Positions 45,762 to 57,687 of a stretch of 64,000 bases of DNA are shown here, piece by piece (position 1 is the first letter of the stretch; every line of letters begins with the position of its first letter). This stretch comes from Latrodectus hesperus (taxonomy: Eukaryota; Arthropoda; Arachnida; Araneae; Theridiidae). The stretch is from assembly GCA_037975125.1 (NCBI GenBank), contig CM075852.1, forward strand, positions 18,712,297-18,776,296. Direction: 5' to 3'. The notes beneath the pieces were generated by a model. The model was given only the letters and a program-made list of their open reading frames with translations, did no database searches and was not told the DNA's origin. Made by a program: the position numbers and the translations under genes.

Positions 45762-46635
45762 TTAGGTCTACCGGAAAGTTCTGTCCGTTTTAGAATGAAA
45801 CAAAGGAATACATTTTTTCATACTTTGGATAAACTTTATTGAATAATATAATTATCATCATTATTTATGACTTCTTGCCAATGTGATGGCAGTTTGTATA
45901 TACCATTTTTAAAAAATGTCTTATCTCTAGAGGCCAAAAATTGAACCAGTGCTTGTCTGATCTCCTTCGTTCTTGAATTGTATGCCCTGCAAGAAATTTT
46001 GTAAGGACAGAAACAAGTGATCATCAGATGGTGCTATGTCCGGAAAGTATGGTGGATGCGACAGAATTTCCCAGCCTAGCTCTGCGACTTTCTGACGAGT
46101 CCCCAAAGCAGCATGTGGCCTGGCATTGTCATGAAGCAGTATGATGTCCTTCCTATTGAACATCACCGGCCTCTTTTCTTGGAGTGCTGCTTTTAATTTA
46201 TCCAATTGCTGACAGTACCTCTCTGAATTTAGCCTTTCGTTTGGTTTCAACAGCTCAAAATGTATTGGTCCTCGAATGTCCCACCATATACACAACATTC
46301 TCTTGTTCAGGCTCAACTCCGGTTTAGAGGTAGAAGGGGCAGGTTTTCCGGGTTCACAATATGCCCTTTTTCTTATGATGTTTTCATAGGTAATCCACTT
46401 TTCATCCCCAGTTATGATCCGGTCCAAGAAGGGTTTGATTTTGTTGCGTGCAAGCAGAGATGTGCATATGATGATTCGATCATTCAAATTCTTCTCACTT
46501 AACTTGTGTGGCACCCATCTCGAATACTTCCACACAAACCCTAGTTTCCGAATATGGTCGGAAATGGTTTGTTGAGCTGAATACTTGTTGAAACTGATTG
46601 TAACCGGAGCGGACAGAACTTTCCGGTTGACCTAA
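45762..46635 (-). mobile_element. Internally deleted mariner with intact ends
   Basis: The inverted repeats TTAGGTCWACCGGAAAGTTC (continuing TGTCCG) lie at 45762-45787 and 46610-46635. TA stands on both sides (45760-45761 and 46636-46637). The length of 874 bases is about 400 short of a complete mariner. The missing part is the DNA-binding region, because only about 100 bases separate the right end from a frame that already begins in the middle of the transposase. The family differs from the mariner at 42001. Confidence 0.93.
45836..46600 (-). pseudogene. mariner transposase, catalytic part only, frameshifted
   Basis: The minus-strand frame keeps WVPHKLSEKN, the first catalytic block ITGDEKWITYEN, and the R-x8-GKP loop. 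It also keeps LLHDNARPHAA (second Asp) and PPYFPDIAPSDDHLF, whose third Asp lies exactly 34 residues after the second, so the DD34D triad is complete. The frame shifts near 46000, and the C-terminal end (FFKNGIYKLPSHWQEVI) continues in another frame down to 45836. The N-terminal helix-turn-helix region is absent. The residues resemble the cecropia/Hsmar1 side of mariner. No functional enzyme can be made here. Confidence 0.92.
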
Positions 46636-49188
46636 TATAATAAAATGTTATTGGCTATTTTGCGAGTTGATTTTGGTATTTGGTGTGATTTGGCGCAATG
46701 AAACCACATATTGGCGCATTTGCGCTCTGAGAAAATAACCTACAACAAATCTATAATAGTAATCAGAAACCTCTTATTAAAGTTCAGCCAAACTGAGCAA
46801 TTATACGCGAAATAGTTAGTCTTCTCGCAAAAATTTAAATTTACCAGAAAACTACATTAAAAAATTAAGACACTTTTCTTTTGGAATTCTTCATAAAACT
46901 ATTCAAAACACTTACTAAACAATTATGAAAATCCAACAAATTTAACTGAAATTGTTTCAAATATATTCTTTATTTAAAATGGTTAATTCTAAACATTGGT
47001 GGAAAGTTTCAAAATAAAATAGGCTCATTCATCAATGTAAAGTGAAAACAATAGAAAACTGCCCAGATATTTTTATCAACATGATTATACTTTGCCATCA
47101 GCATTTAATGATGCATTGATTCAATTAAGCAGGTCATTTATTTCTATAGAGGAAAAAGTGCTCTTGGCAATGAAAATTGGCTCTGGCGTTCCTAACTAGT
47201 TAATAAGATGCATTGGCGATGAAAGGGACTGTAAAATTAGCAATTCAAGTCACAAACCACAGCTGGATGTTGATCAGAATGGGAAGTTGTTTCAACTCTT
47301 TATTAATTCCTTTTCGCTTCCCTTTCGTTATTTTTCAACCGCGAAAAGCTTCCATTTTTTGCACGCTTCGATCACCATAGCAGGTGCTTTCACTCTCTAT
47401 AAAACTAATATGATTTAGTCTGACAGTTGATGCGAAAAAAAATTTGTATTCTCATCTTGGCTGTTGGTAATTTGGTTGGCGATTTCGGATGAAATAAAAC
47501 CAATGACATTGCAAATTACTATTTTATCTGCTATTGAACTGAATATTGTCATATTGTATAATTTTTTTTATGTGAAGAAGTATAATTTTATCATTTCTCG
47601 ACATCTTCGAAAATTCATCACGTATTGTATTTTGTAATGTAAATAACAGGGTAAAATATTTAGAAGTCATATTTAATATACATTAGATTCAAAAATAGAA
47701 ACTTTTTATATAAATTTCTGTTGGCCAATTTCGTTACATATCTGAGGGAAATTTATTTTATAACGAATCGAAATTATATATAACGGATAATATGAAGATG
47801 TTAAATAACAAAATTAGTCTTAATTTTCTTCCTTAAAGACATATAGAATGTTTTAGAGATGTGCGTGTGTAATTTTCCACACAAGTCATCATTTCTCTCT
47901 CTCCCTCTCTACCTCCATCTCTTTTTGTTGCTCACAATATTTTCTTTAAGAATATCAAACTTGTAAATGCTCGAATCGAAAAATATTTATTTTACTGAAT
48001 TTGAGAATCAGGAAAAAAAAATATAGTTTCCCAAATTTTTTTTATCAAGAGTTTTTTTTTATTCACACATTCATGATTTGACATTCTTTAACTTGCAATT
48101 GTGACAACACCGCGATAAATTATTTAAAAAAATAAAACTGCAAAAGTTGACAACGCAAATAAAATATAAAATTTAGATTTTTTAATCGATGAAGACTTGT
48201 CCTTGTTAAATATTGCTTTTGTTTTAATTCTTTTATTAATAAAGCAGTGATTGTTCCTCAAGTGGGAAATTAACTTTGATAGATTACATAAAAAATTCAT
48301 CGGGTTTTAGATATGTGCTATTTTAATTCTAAATGAAAAATCATGTTGATTGAAAAATTTTGAATAATTAATATATATGAATACTTTATACAAAATTATG
48401 ATTTTATTTACTGATATTTGTTTATATTATAAAGCATTTTAAAATATTATCGTGAGGTACACAGATATTAAATATACATAATTTATTGTTTGAAAATGAA
48501 TGATGAAATTAAACATTTTATAATAATTGGTGACCGTTTGCGTAAAATGAAATCGTTAGTATCACTAATCAATTATTAATTGGTCAACATTAGCGAGCCA
48601 TTTGCAAAGCTGCTTATCTAATTTTAATTCATAATTTCAACAATACTGATATTATGTATTTACTAAGAATTACTCTTTATTAGTTTATTTGAATAAAATG
48701 GCTAAAGTATCAGATAAATCTGTTTTCCGCAATTTTCAGAAATGGAAAATGTTTTCGGGAGTTTAAATTCGCTAAAAAATTTTCAAATAATAAAGCACTA
48801 AAGGAATTATTTTTATTCATATAATAAATAGTCATAATCTAAACAGCTATCACTACTTAGAAATAATTCTAATTAACTACTCTTTTTTTAAAAAAAAGGA
48901 GTGTCTGTAAATAAGTAATGTTCACATCTCAGTATTACTCACCTTCTCCCCTTTATTCACCAAAAGAATATCTATGACAAATAAGAAATATTTATGCTTT
49001 GATTGAATAAAGTTGTTATTGAAAGTATATAAATTATTTATGTGATGGAAAGAATTATAATATGTAACATCTTCATACCTGAAATTTTCACATTATCAGA
49101 AAATTTATACTAACTGTAAATACAAATGTATATTTCTGTGCTTTGAACAATATTCTTCTGTGTTGTATTAATATAAAACACAGATTAA
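46636..49188. other. AT-rich, no gene seen
   Basis: There is a CT-rich run near 47893-47920. Otherwise no feature. Confidence 0.6.
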
Positions 49189-49495
49189 CTTTTTTTCCAA
49201 TTATGGGTACTAGGTGATTAACCCTAAGCCACAACAAGGCCAGAAATTGCTACTTATTTATCGTTACCCGCTGAACACTCATGAACCAAGTCACGGAGGC
49301 GAGTAACATTACCCGCGTCACTCCACCACAAACCCGTTTATAGGTAGGGCCACATTCATTCATCATTCCAGGAGAAAAGACAGGGAAACACAAAGAAGAA
49401 GAAAGAAGCCTCCATGTCTGAAAAGGGATTCGAATACGAGACCAACAGCTTAGGAGTTACGAACGCTAACCACTTAACCATCGGTCGGCAAGCGT
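49189..49495 (-). mobile_element. SINE C, copy 1
   Basis: The reverse complement has the tRNA-like head GCCGACCGATGGTTAAGTGG with a degenerate box B. The body is GAATGTGGCCCTACC, AAACGGGTTTGTGGTGGAG, CTTGGTTCATGAGTG, CAGCGGGTAACGA and CTGGCCTTGTTGTGGCTTAG. It aligns along its length with the plus-strand copy at 57688. A short AGATTAA occurs at both edges and may be the target duplication. Confidence 0.9.
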
Positions 49496-49784
49496 AGATT
49501 AATAATTCAATTACGTTTTTTTAAAAAGATATTGTTGAAATTCCTGTGTCATGTTTTTCAAATTTAGATTCATACATTAAAATTGTAAATTAACTTTTAT
49601 AATAGTGAATTAATTTTCAGTAATTTTTCTGTAACGAATTAATGAAAATTTCTTTATTATTAATTCAATCTTTTACAAAAGATACAGTACTTGATAGCTG
49701 GAAAAATGATTGTATTAGAAAGAGATTGTATTACATCCTTAAATATCTCAAATTTTGATGGCGCTTGAAAAATCATATGTTGTT

Positions 49785-49975
49785 GTGTTGTTGTTGTTAC
49801 CTATGACACTTGTACAAGCCAAGCTCGCTATGCGAATTTCAGTCAGTAGGGTTCGTCTTTCGTTTAACCAGAGCACCACAAAGATGAAAATACGACTTTC
49901 CTTTAAACTCATCCGATAGATGGCACCACTAGAGGATCCACTCTCTCAATTTTGACATTAATCTAAAGGGGGTTG
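49785..49975 (-). mobile_element. SINE D, 5'-truncated copy
   Basis: Its reverse complement matches 17238-17416: CCCCCTTTAGATTAATGTC, AGTGGTGCCATCTATCGG, AAAGTCGTATTTTCATC, TTTGTGGTGCTCTGG, AGCGAGCTTGGC. A 9-bp target duplication TATGTTGTT lies at 49776-49784 and 49976-49984. The GC-rich head of the longer copy is missing. Confidence 0.88.
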
Positions 49976-49984
49976 TATGTTGTT

Positions 49985-50282
49985 CTTCGCAAATGCTTGT
50001 CTTAAATAATAAGCCTTATTTACTTGCTGTGAGGAAGAAATGTAAGAAGATTTTTGGCTCTTACCTCGACAAGTATCCTCATACGATGCAGAAATCGAAC
50101 TTTCATTTTGTATTGTTCTAAAATAATCAGGATCAAATGGGATTTATCATTCTTTAGAGCATCGTTTGACCATAGGAAAATTTAGTTAAAACTTTTTTAT
50201 CGTCGAAGATAGATTTTAAACCTAATTTCTTATCTTTCTTTCTCAAATTGTCAATAATTAGGCCACAATTAATTTTAAAAAA
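49985..50282. other. AT-rich, no feature seen
   Basis: Nothing recognisable. Confidence 0.55.
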
Positions 50283-51136
50283 ACCGAAGCGCGTGGATCA
50301 TGTGTATTGTTCCTGGAACCAGGGGGTACGTGTACCTTCCTGGGGCTTGAGCACAGCCACCAGGCGCGTCGGCAGGTGGTGGATAGCCGAATGTCCTGTA
50401 GGAATGACAGGATAGCCTTGAATATAGAATCAGAGGCCGCGAACCAGCTCCTGTAAACCCTGGTGTTATGCGTTCCGTGCCTAGGGCTAATTGGCACCGC
50501 GGTATTGGTGTCTTAACGGAGCCTCTAGTTGCTTGGCGAACTTCTAGAGTAATTTGCCTTGCCCAGTAACTCAGGCAATGCTGGGTGGACTTATATTACC
50601 TGAGCTTTTTAATTGTTATCTTGTGGCTGAAAAGACACAAGAAGTAACAAACCTTTCTGCATTTGCAGGTGAAGCCTCTAAAGTAGACCTTACTGAAAAA
50701 GACAAGGGAACTCAGAGGCAATCTTGTAAAGGGGCAGCAATGTATCCTTCACTTGAGGTAGAAATTACCTCTAAACCATCTTCTTCTGGTGAAAGTCGGG
50801 AAGCTATTCCTAGCATGACTGAATTTCTGACCAGATGGAACTGTTTCAGCAAGACCTTATCTGCTGGAAATGTCATATGCAAGAGGAAACGGCAGAGCAT
50901 GTCATTTACGAATATGAGGCTCTTGCCCTCCCTAAATTAACTTCTTTAGGCTTCATCCATACTAGAGAGTTACACCTAGACTCCATTAAAGGGTTATCGG
51001 ACTTTATTAGTAAAGTGGGTGACCCGAGCAACTGGAACTAGGAAACATTGGGTTTGGAGTTAATGGTACAAAATGCTAATAAAAGCAGAGGTGCCCAATG
51101 ACATACAAACTCAATTTTAAGAAGAAGAAGAAGAAG
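50283..51136 (+). mobile_element. LINE 3' end, decayed
   Basis: The plus strand at 50835-51041 encodes a typical LINE polyprotein C-terminus: CWKCHMQEETAEHVIYEYEA is a cysteine-histidine knuckle with the E-E-T-A-E-H-V core, but the expected last Cys is Tyr. ALA...LGFIH and a final FISKVGDPSNWN follow. The element closes with (GAA)5 at about 51121-51136, a simple-repeat tail. Upstream, 50283-50830 is distinctly GC-richer with a 128-codon frame (50554-50940) that I do not recognise. It may be frameshifted polyprotein or a different repeat. Reverse transcriptase is not visible, so this is a 5'-truncated dead copy. Confidence 0.7.
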
Positions 51137-53675
51137 ATGTGTATTGTTATAAGGAATATTACACTATTTTCCTGGTAAAATTTCGTAAAATTCTGTAATT
51201 ATCAATGAATTAAATTTAACTACAAAATCAATTGTGAAAAATACTTTATAGAAACTCAATTTATTAAAATCCAATGATTGGAGCCTTCAGATTGATTTCA
51301 TTTATATGAACATTTAATCCTCATACACAAATTGTATTCATATTTAAAATATCATTTTGAAAATTTACATTTCTTCGACAAATTTGCTTTATAAAATCTT
51401 ATCTGTATAAAGAGATTGGCTTAAATTTTCAAAAACTTCTAAATTACTCACATTTCTAAGATGAAAATAAAGTTTGTAGACAACAAACGTGACCGTTGTC
51501 TAAAATATGCTACGTTATGATAAATTATTTGCAGCCATTCCGCTCAGTTTTAAAGCATGTATTCTTGTGAAAGGGTTTTCCCGCCTTTAAAATTTAATGT
51601 TTTGAACAATACGAATAATGATACATCACAGTGTTTATTCTATTCCATAAATCCTTCGGCTAGACATTTTGTTCGTGACTATAATCATTAAGATACTTTT
51701 ACTTAAATCGTTTCAAAATGTTTTGGAAGTGTACCCAATGTGGTAGACTTGATTTGGGTGTGTGTGAGCAATTCTCGAATCTTTTTTTCAGTTCGCTTCT
51801 AATTAGACTTCGTTATATATCAGTAAATTATCCACAAAATCTTGTTTTGAGAAAAGTTCAGTAACTTGCGATGAATAAAATTAAAGTGGTTAATGCGAAA
51901 GGAAACTTTGAAATACAAATATTGATTTTGTTAAATAATCATTGTTGAAATAAATAGCGAAAAATACTCAAAGTTCGAAAATTCATACTATATGCATAAC
52001 TCTAATTATAAGTTTTATTAAAATCTGCAAATAACAGTTGATTTATTTATTTATGATAGTTGATATGTTTGAAAGTGAATGTTTTAGTTATGAAATGCTT
52101 GCAATTATTTAATGTGAGGGAATATGTTTCATTACAGAGTATTTCGCAATTTAAAAATGTTAAAACTTTCTCTTAAATCAAAATTCATTTTATTGAATTA
52201 TTCCTAAGCACAAAATGCCACTTTTTAAATAATTAATTCAATTTTAGATGTTCAAAAGATACTAAATGAACAAAAGTAATAAAATTCGAGCAATTAAGTA
52301 GCTATAAGTTTTTTGTCAGGAAAATTAGCTTAACGCAAGTCAAATTGACGCTTTAAAAATTATATAAATACAAAAACTGCAAGATTTTACGATGAAATTA
52401 TTCCAAATTAGCGAATTTCCCAATACAAAATTGTTAAAATCTCGCAAATTTTCATGGTTGACAGAATAATGCTTGGGTACTGAAATTTGTAACTGTTCTT
52501 AAAGAGCAACACGATTTTCTTTTTCAATAAACTTAATAAAATAGTAATTTACATTATTAATTTATAAATTTAATTTCTAAAATACACAATTACAGTTATT
52601 GCAATTACTGAGATTTATTCAAAACTGTAATTCATTGATTTAAATTGAGAATTATTAAATTTAATCATAAATTAAATTGTTATTTAAGCTAAAACACTTA
52701 AATAATAATTTAATTTATGATTACATAGAATATTCTTGATTTACTCTCTAAATTTTGTTTGATTATTGTTGAAAACTAGCTATTGTTATAGTAATTCTTT
52801 TTAAAAATTAAAAAAATATCTAAAGTAAAATATTTAATTTTATATTGAAATTTGTGCGTCAAAATTATTTATCATATGGTACGCGCAGTTTAATTACGTT
52901 ACAAATTTTCTTTATTTAAAACTTCTTTTACATTTAAAATTTTAAATAAATTTTCTTTATTCAAAATTTTCCTGTTACTTCCAGAATCAAAAGTGTATGT
53001 TTACTTCATATTTTAAACGTAAATAAATAATAATAGTAATAATCGTGGGATATGAAGAATGAAAAGTAATAAAATTAATCTGTATTTATGGGGAAAATTT
53101 AATAGCGCATTATTTCTTTCCTATTTATGAGAAAATCATGTCAAATCAAGCTTATATTTGTGAGATTACACTCATAAGGTTACGGTTATAAACTTAACGG
53201 CATTTTGATTCAGAGACAATAGAAAGAGAATAAAGACCTTTGGTATATTTCAGATATATTCAATAAATTATACTTTTATTTTTCAAACATTTCTTTTCTC
53301 TACTCAACAGTCAAGCGAACGATAGCTCAAAAGTTTGTGAATTACAAAAATTACTAATTATGGATTACATTTTACCTTAACAAGTCGTAAAATTATATTT
53401 AAAGTAAAAATTAATGAGTTAACAAAAGGATTTATAAGCCATAAATAAATAGAGGAATTAACGATACTTTATTATAGATAAAAACTATTTCCATCCTCAA
53501 TATTTCAGGAAGTTAGTAACGTGATTTTTTTATTTATTTAGAAAAAAGTATTTTTTCTTTAATACTTTTTGAAACCAATTTCTCTTTTACAGTATGCAAT
53601 TTTGTTTATAAAAACTAGTTTTGTTTTTCTATTAAGCCATTTTTTGTATAAATATGAATTGAATATATACAGGGA
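51137..53675. other. AT-rich, no feature seen
   Basis: Only low-complexity sequence and short frames. Confidence 0.6.
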
Positions 53676-53679
53676 TACC

Positions 53680-53880
53680 CGACTTAGCATAATTGGGGCA
53701 CAGGGCAAAACTTTTATGGGGGCCCTCTCTGTCTCATAACAACAAACTTTCTATTCAATTTAGCAAACGATTCTATTCTATTGACAAAGTAAAATAAACT
53801 TTCTATTTGATTTGGAGCCCTCTCTGATGTGGGGGCCCGGGGCAACTGCCCGTATGCTCCTGTCTTAGTCTAGCGCTGAG
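53680..53880. repeat. Unclassified repeat with GGGGGCCC segments
   Basis: GGGGGCCCTCTCTG (53709 on) recurs as GGAGCCCTCTCTGATG and GTGGGGGCCCGGGGCAAC. TTTCTATT-CAATTT and CTTTCTATTTGATTT are repeated too. The composition and the CCCGGGGCAACTGCCC segment look like a dispersed element, but no clear ends or target duplication were found. Confidence 0.5.
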
Positions 53881-54125
53881 TGTATATTTCAGCTTAAGGA
53901 GATAAATATTTTAAAATTCATTACGTAATATTTGAATATTGATCCTTTAAAAATTCGATAGGAAACAAATCGCATTTCGCATACCTTACTAGTATTTTAG
54001 ATTTTCTATTTGCTAAAAATAAATTATGAATAAACAAATATAAAACCTTTATACTAAAAAATATAAATACTTATAGTGTATGTAATAATGCATTTGATCA
54101 CAGGGAATATAAGTCTTATTATAGT

Positions 54126-54128
<3 letters not shown>

Positions 54129-54214
<86 letters not shown>
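54129..54214. repeat. (TA)43 microsatellite
   Basis: An uninterrupted TA run of 86 bases. The adjoining minus-strand frame of repeated Tyr-Ile is an artefact of it. Confidence 0.97.
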
Positions 54215-54218
<4 letters not shown>

Positions 54219-54688
54219 ATCATTACTATTTTTAAAGGAAATCAATGCTTAACCTTTTATATCAATAGCTTTCTCATTTATAGCATCCTGAGATAATAAA
54301 ATTTTCATTAAATTTTTGATTATTTATAGCAAATGTTTAGTAAATTAATCTATTTTTAGAAAAGTAACATGAATTTTCAAGTTAAATAATCCTTTTCAGC
54401 ATATTAAAACGAGATTTAGTTAAGAGTATTTTACAGAGAAGAATTACGATTATGTAGGCAATATAGCTTTTTAGATAAAATATTAATTTTAAAATTCTTC
54501 AAAGAATATTATATTCATCTTTTTATAATTTCATTATATATTTCTTGTCCTGATCAACAATATATTCGCAAACCATACTTCATGCTCTCAAACCCTACTT
54601 ATAAAATTGGAATAAAATATATTTTATTTTTCCATAAAAGATGTAAGTGATAAAATAAAATATTTGAAGAAACGCAAAGCTCACTTTG

Positions 54689-55171
54689 TTAATGCATTTC
54701 CACCAGTGCTACTGAATGATTGATGCTGCGTCCCATTCGAAGGTTTTGAGGATTACTGGAACGTAAAAACAGCTCTGAGCGCATATCAAACATGCACAAA
54801 TATCTCGCTAGCAGGGACCGCCACCCCATGCATTTTTTTTTATAATCGGAGGCAAAAAGAACAATTTTTTGAAGGATGGTTCCTCTAACTGTACCATCAG
54901 CTGTCTTTTCGTATTTGCGTAGGAGTGATGGGTTTACAAATGGCAAGATTACTGTTTCCTTTATCAACATCAACTGTGCCTTTATCGATTCTGCCTTGTC
55001 TATGAATTCTGAGAAAAGAATTCGAAGGGATTTTCTGAAATAACTGTGACAGACATTGTTTACCAATCTGACATCATTTGCTACACTGTTTATCTTATGG
55101 GTTGTGTTACAGATGATAGTAACTGTTGAGGAAAAAGTAACTGTTCTAAGAATATTGTTCCCATAATCCAA
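54689..55171 (-). CDS. Unrecognised 160-codon open frame
   Basis: This is the second longest frame in the window. It is uninterrupted, with balanced composition and a moderate GC rise against its flanks. Residues of note are VRLVNNVCHSYFRKSL, KAQLMLIKETVILPFVNPSL, YKKKCMGWRSLLARYLCMF and the C-terminus RMGRSINHSVALVEMH. It is basic and mostly helix-like, and no long membrane segment or zinc motif is evident. It could be an exon or single-exon gene fragment, or a transposon relic. I do not recognise a family and give no function. Confidence 0.35.
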   Translation of the reverse strand: MDYGNNILRTVTFSSTVTIICNTTHKINSVANDVRLVNNVCHSYFRKSLRILFSEFIDKAESIKAQLMLIKETVILPFVNPSLLRKYEKTADGTVRGTILQKIVLFASDYKKKCMGWRSLLARYLCMFDMRSELFLRSSNPQNLRMGRSINHSVALVEMH

Positions 55172-55423
55172 GAATATGCTTGGTAAGAATTTTTGACTTT
55201 GTTAGAGAAAGGAAAATGCTACCTTTTCTGAATTTTCATAGTCATTGTCTATATAAGCAACGTTATTGTTTCTTCAATACTGCTTAATTACTATGGTCTT
55301 TAAATCACTGAAACTTAATAATACAAACAGCAAATGAATATATACCATTTCGAATAATTTCTTCAAATTTCAGCTTTATTTTATAGTTTCTATAAATTTA
55401 GTTTATCATCCTGACATGTATTT

Positions 55424-55473
55424 AGGCATAGTTCAGGAGTAAAATGATTCAATTTTACTCTTGAACTATGCCT
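55424..55473. repeat. 22-bp inverted repeat with 6-base loop
   Basis: The arms 55424-55445 (AGGCATAGTTCAGGAGTAAA...) and 55452-55473 pair with a single G-U type mismatch around GATTCA. Pairing may extend three more bases outward. Confidence 0.9.
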
Positions 55474-57687
55474 GAAATATAAATAAGTTTGGAACATAGA
55501 CAAAATAATTATTGGAATTGCATTTCTTAAAGTGCACATTTTTATCTCTATCTACTCATAACAGCGATTAATAATCTACTCATAAATAAAAATATCACTT
55601 GCTTTCAAATATTGCTGTTCATCCATCACTTTCAACTTAACATAATTCATTATATTCTACTTCTATATAATTTCCATGTTATTTCTCTATTTCTACTATT
55701 TATTTCTATTAACTTTTTTTCTGACTAACTCTTAAGGATATTTGCAAATAACACAAGATATTAGTCATGATGGATATCTTTTTTGTGTGTTTGATTAACA
55801 TCAATAATTAAATTAGCAAATTAACTGATTATTGACAATAAAATAGTTTAATTAATATACGAGTTCATTCAATATATAGCTTTAAATTTGCAACATTCTC
55901 TGGTGAAAGTTCGCAGTATCTTTTAGAAAGAAAAAAAATAATATTCTGATTTTCTCTTTTTACTTACAATTCGATGAAATAGACATAGTTACTTCTGATT
56001 CACAAAAAAAAAATTTGATTTTATCAATGCTCAAGTGAATAAAGTAGAAAATGAACAGTAAACAATTAAATTCAATTAGACTATCTCAAAACAAAGAATA
56101 TCCTCTTACAACCAATCAGGATCTATTAAGTAACTATGTAGTTCACTTCATTTGTGAATTGATCTAGAACTAAAATGAACAATGGAAAATGATATAAATT
56201 ACCAACAAAGAATTTACCTTTCCAAGTGGTTTATTTCAAGTTTTGTGCACTCATTTCTCTTCTTGTGTATTGAGTTGAATTAAGTTTGGTCCGAGTCTTT
56301 TTACAGCACTCATATTTTTTCGCTCTAGGTCCTAGCACTTTCAGACATAAGGATAGGCTTTATAGTTACTATTCAGTATCGATAACCGTGGTTGCAACAG
56401 ATATTACTTTGTTTGTATTATTGAAAAACTTAGTTAGAAAATAGAATCAATAATTAAAGTAAAGTATGTTCAAAAAGTACAAAATTATGCATAAATTATG
56501 TGTAGTATATTTTCAGCCAATTCTGAGTAAAAATATGACGACAAGTTCAGTAGAAGGAAAAAGAATGTACACAAACTGCTGTATTTTAAAAATGATTCGA
56601 AACTCAAATCTTAAAATTATTATATTGCTAAAACACAGATTTTTTTTCCATGTAAAAATTCATGCTCTTAAACTTTTAGATCATACTAATGTCTGAAAAT
56701 TAAAGTAATGTCATAAAACAGCAAAATTTTCGTACAGAAAAAATAAATTAGTTTAATTGAATGATTAAATTGTAATTATATTCGTATGTGATTGTACGTT
56801 TTATTTGTTTTTTTTATGTATTTATAAAATATTTTCGGGAGTCATATTTTTATTCTTTTCTGTTAGCTCAGTTAATTGATTCAGTTAAGAACTTTTAATG
56901 TAAACTAAATGTTATCATTTTTTTAATTTTCATCACTTCCATATAAAAGCTAAGAGAATTTCTATTAAAGAGATTCGTATAAATTTAAATTTATTTTGAA
57001 TTCAAATTCACTTAAAACGATTCCTGAAGTTGAATCTTAATTAGCAAAAATTCATGTAACTTCGGTTGTTTTATTTTCTCCATTTCTTTTAAATGTTAAG
57101 CTAACACCATAAGTTAATTCCCGCAGTCTCATGCAAAAACCATGATAAAATCTAGAATAAATTTTAAAAAAAATCAGAGTACATAAAAATTAACTTGAAT
57201 TTAAATTGTTGATCAATAAGTCTTTACATAAAATATTGACACTAAGTCATATTTCTTTATTATCTGTAATCATGTCATGCATTATATATATTGCTTACGA
57301 AGTCTATTTGTGTGAAATATAGCTTTCCATTTTTATAACTATTTCATTTTCTAGAACTTAATTTTTTAAATATATTGAAAAACATTTAATTTGAAAGAAT
57401 TTAATGACCATGTCAAAATTTTTCTCGTTGTGAAAGCTTTCAATTTGAAAGCTGTGATATATGTTGAGATACGTTGTTTTGCTGGTGTTTGAACCTCCAA
57501 AAAAATATTAATATGGTAATTTTCGTGGGTTTGTTTTCCCGTTTCTAACGTGAATGTGTACAGTCCCAATGAAATTGTGGGAAACTATTTCATTAGATTC
57601 GTGTGTGAAAAACGATCATAGAAAGATAAAATAAAGCGTATGGGGGCAACTATTTATCCAATATTTTCATGCACAATTTAGAAAAAT
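55474..57687. other. AT-rich, no feature seen
   Basis: Short frames (76 codons at 56466, 67 codons at 57366) carry no motif. Confidence 0.55.

Noticed and set aside
46260..46502. Plus-strand 80-codon frame
   Set aside because: Shadow of the minus-strand mariner transposase.
50258..50497. Minus-strand 79-codon frame
   Set aside because: Mostly antisense to the LINE-associated segment, with no recognisable content of its own.
54054..54245. 63-codon frame of alternating Tyr and Ile
   Set aside because: It is a translation of the (TA)n run.
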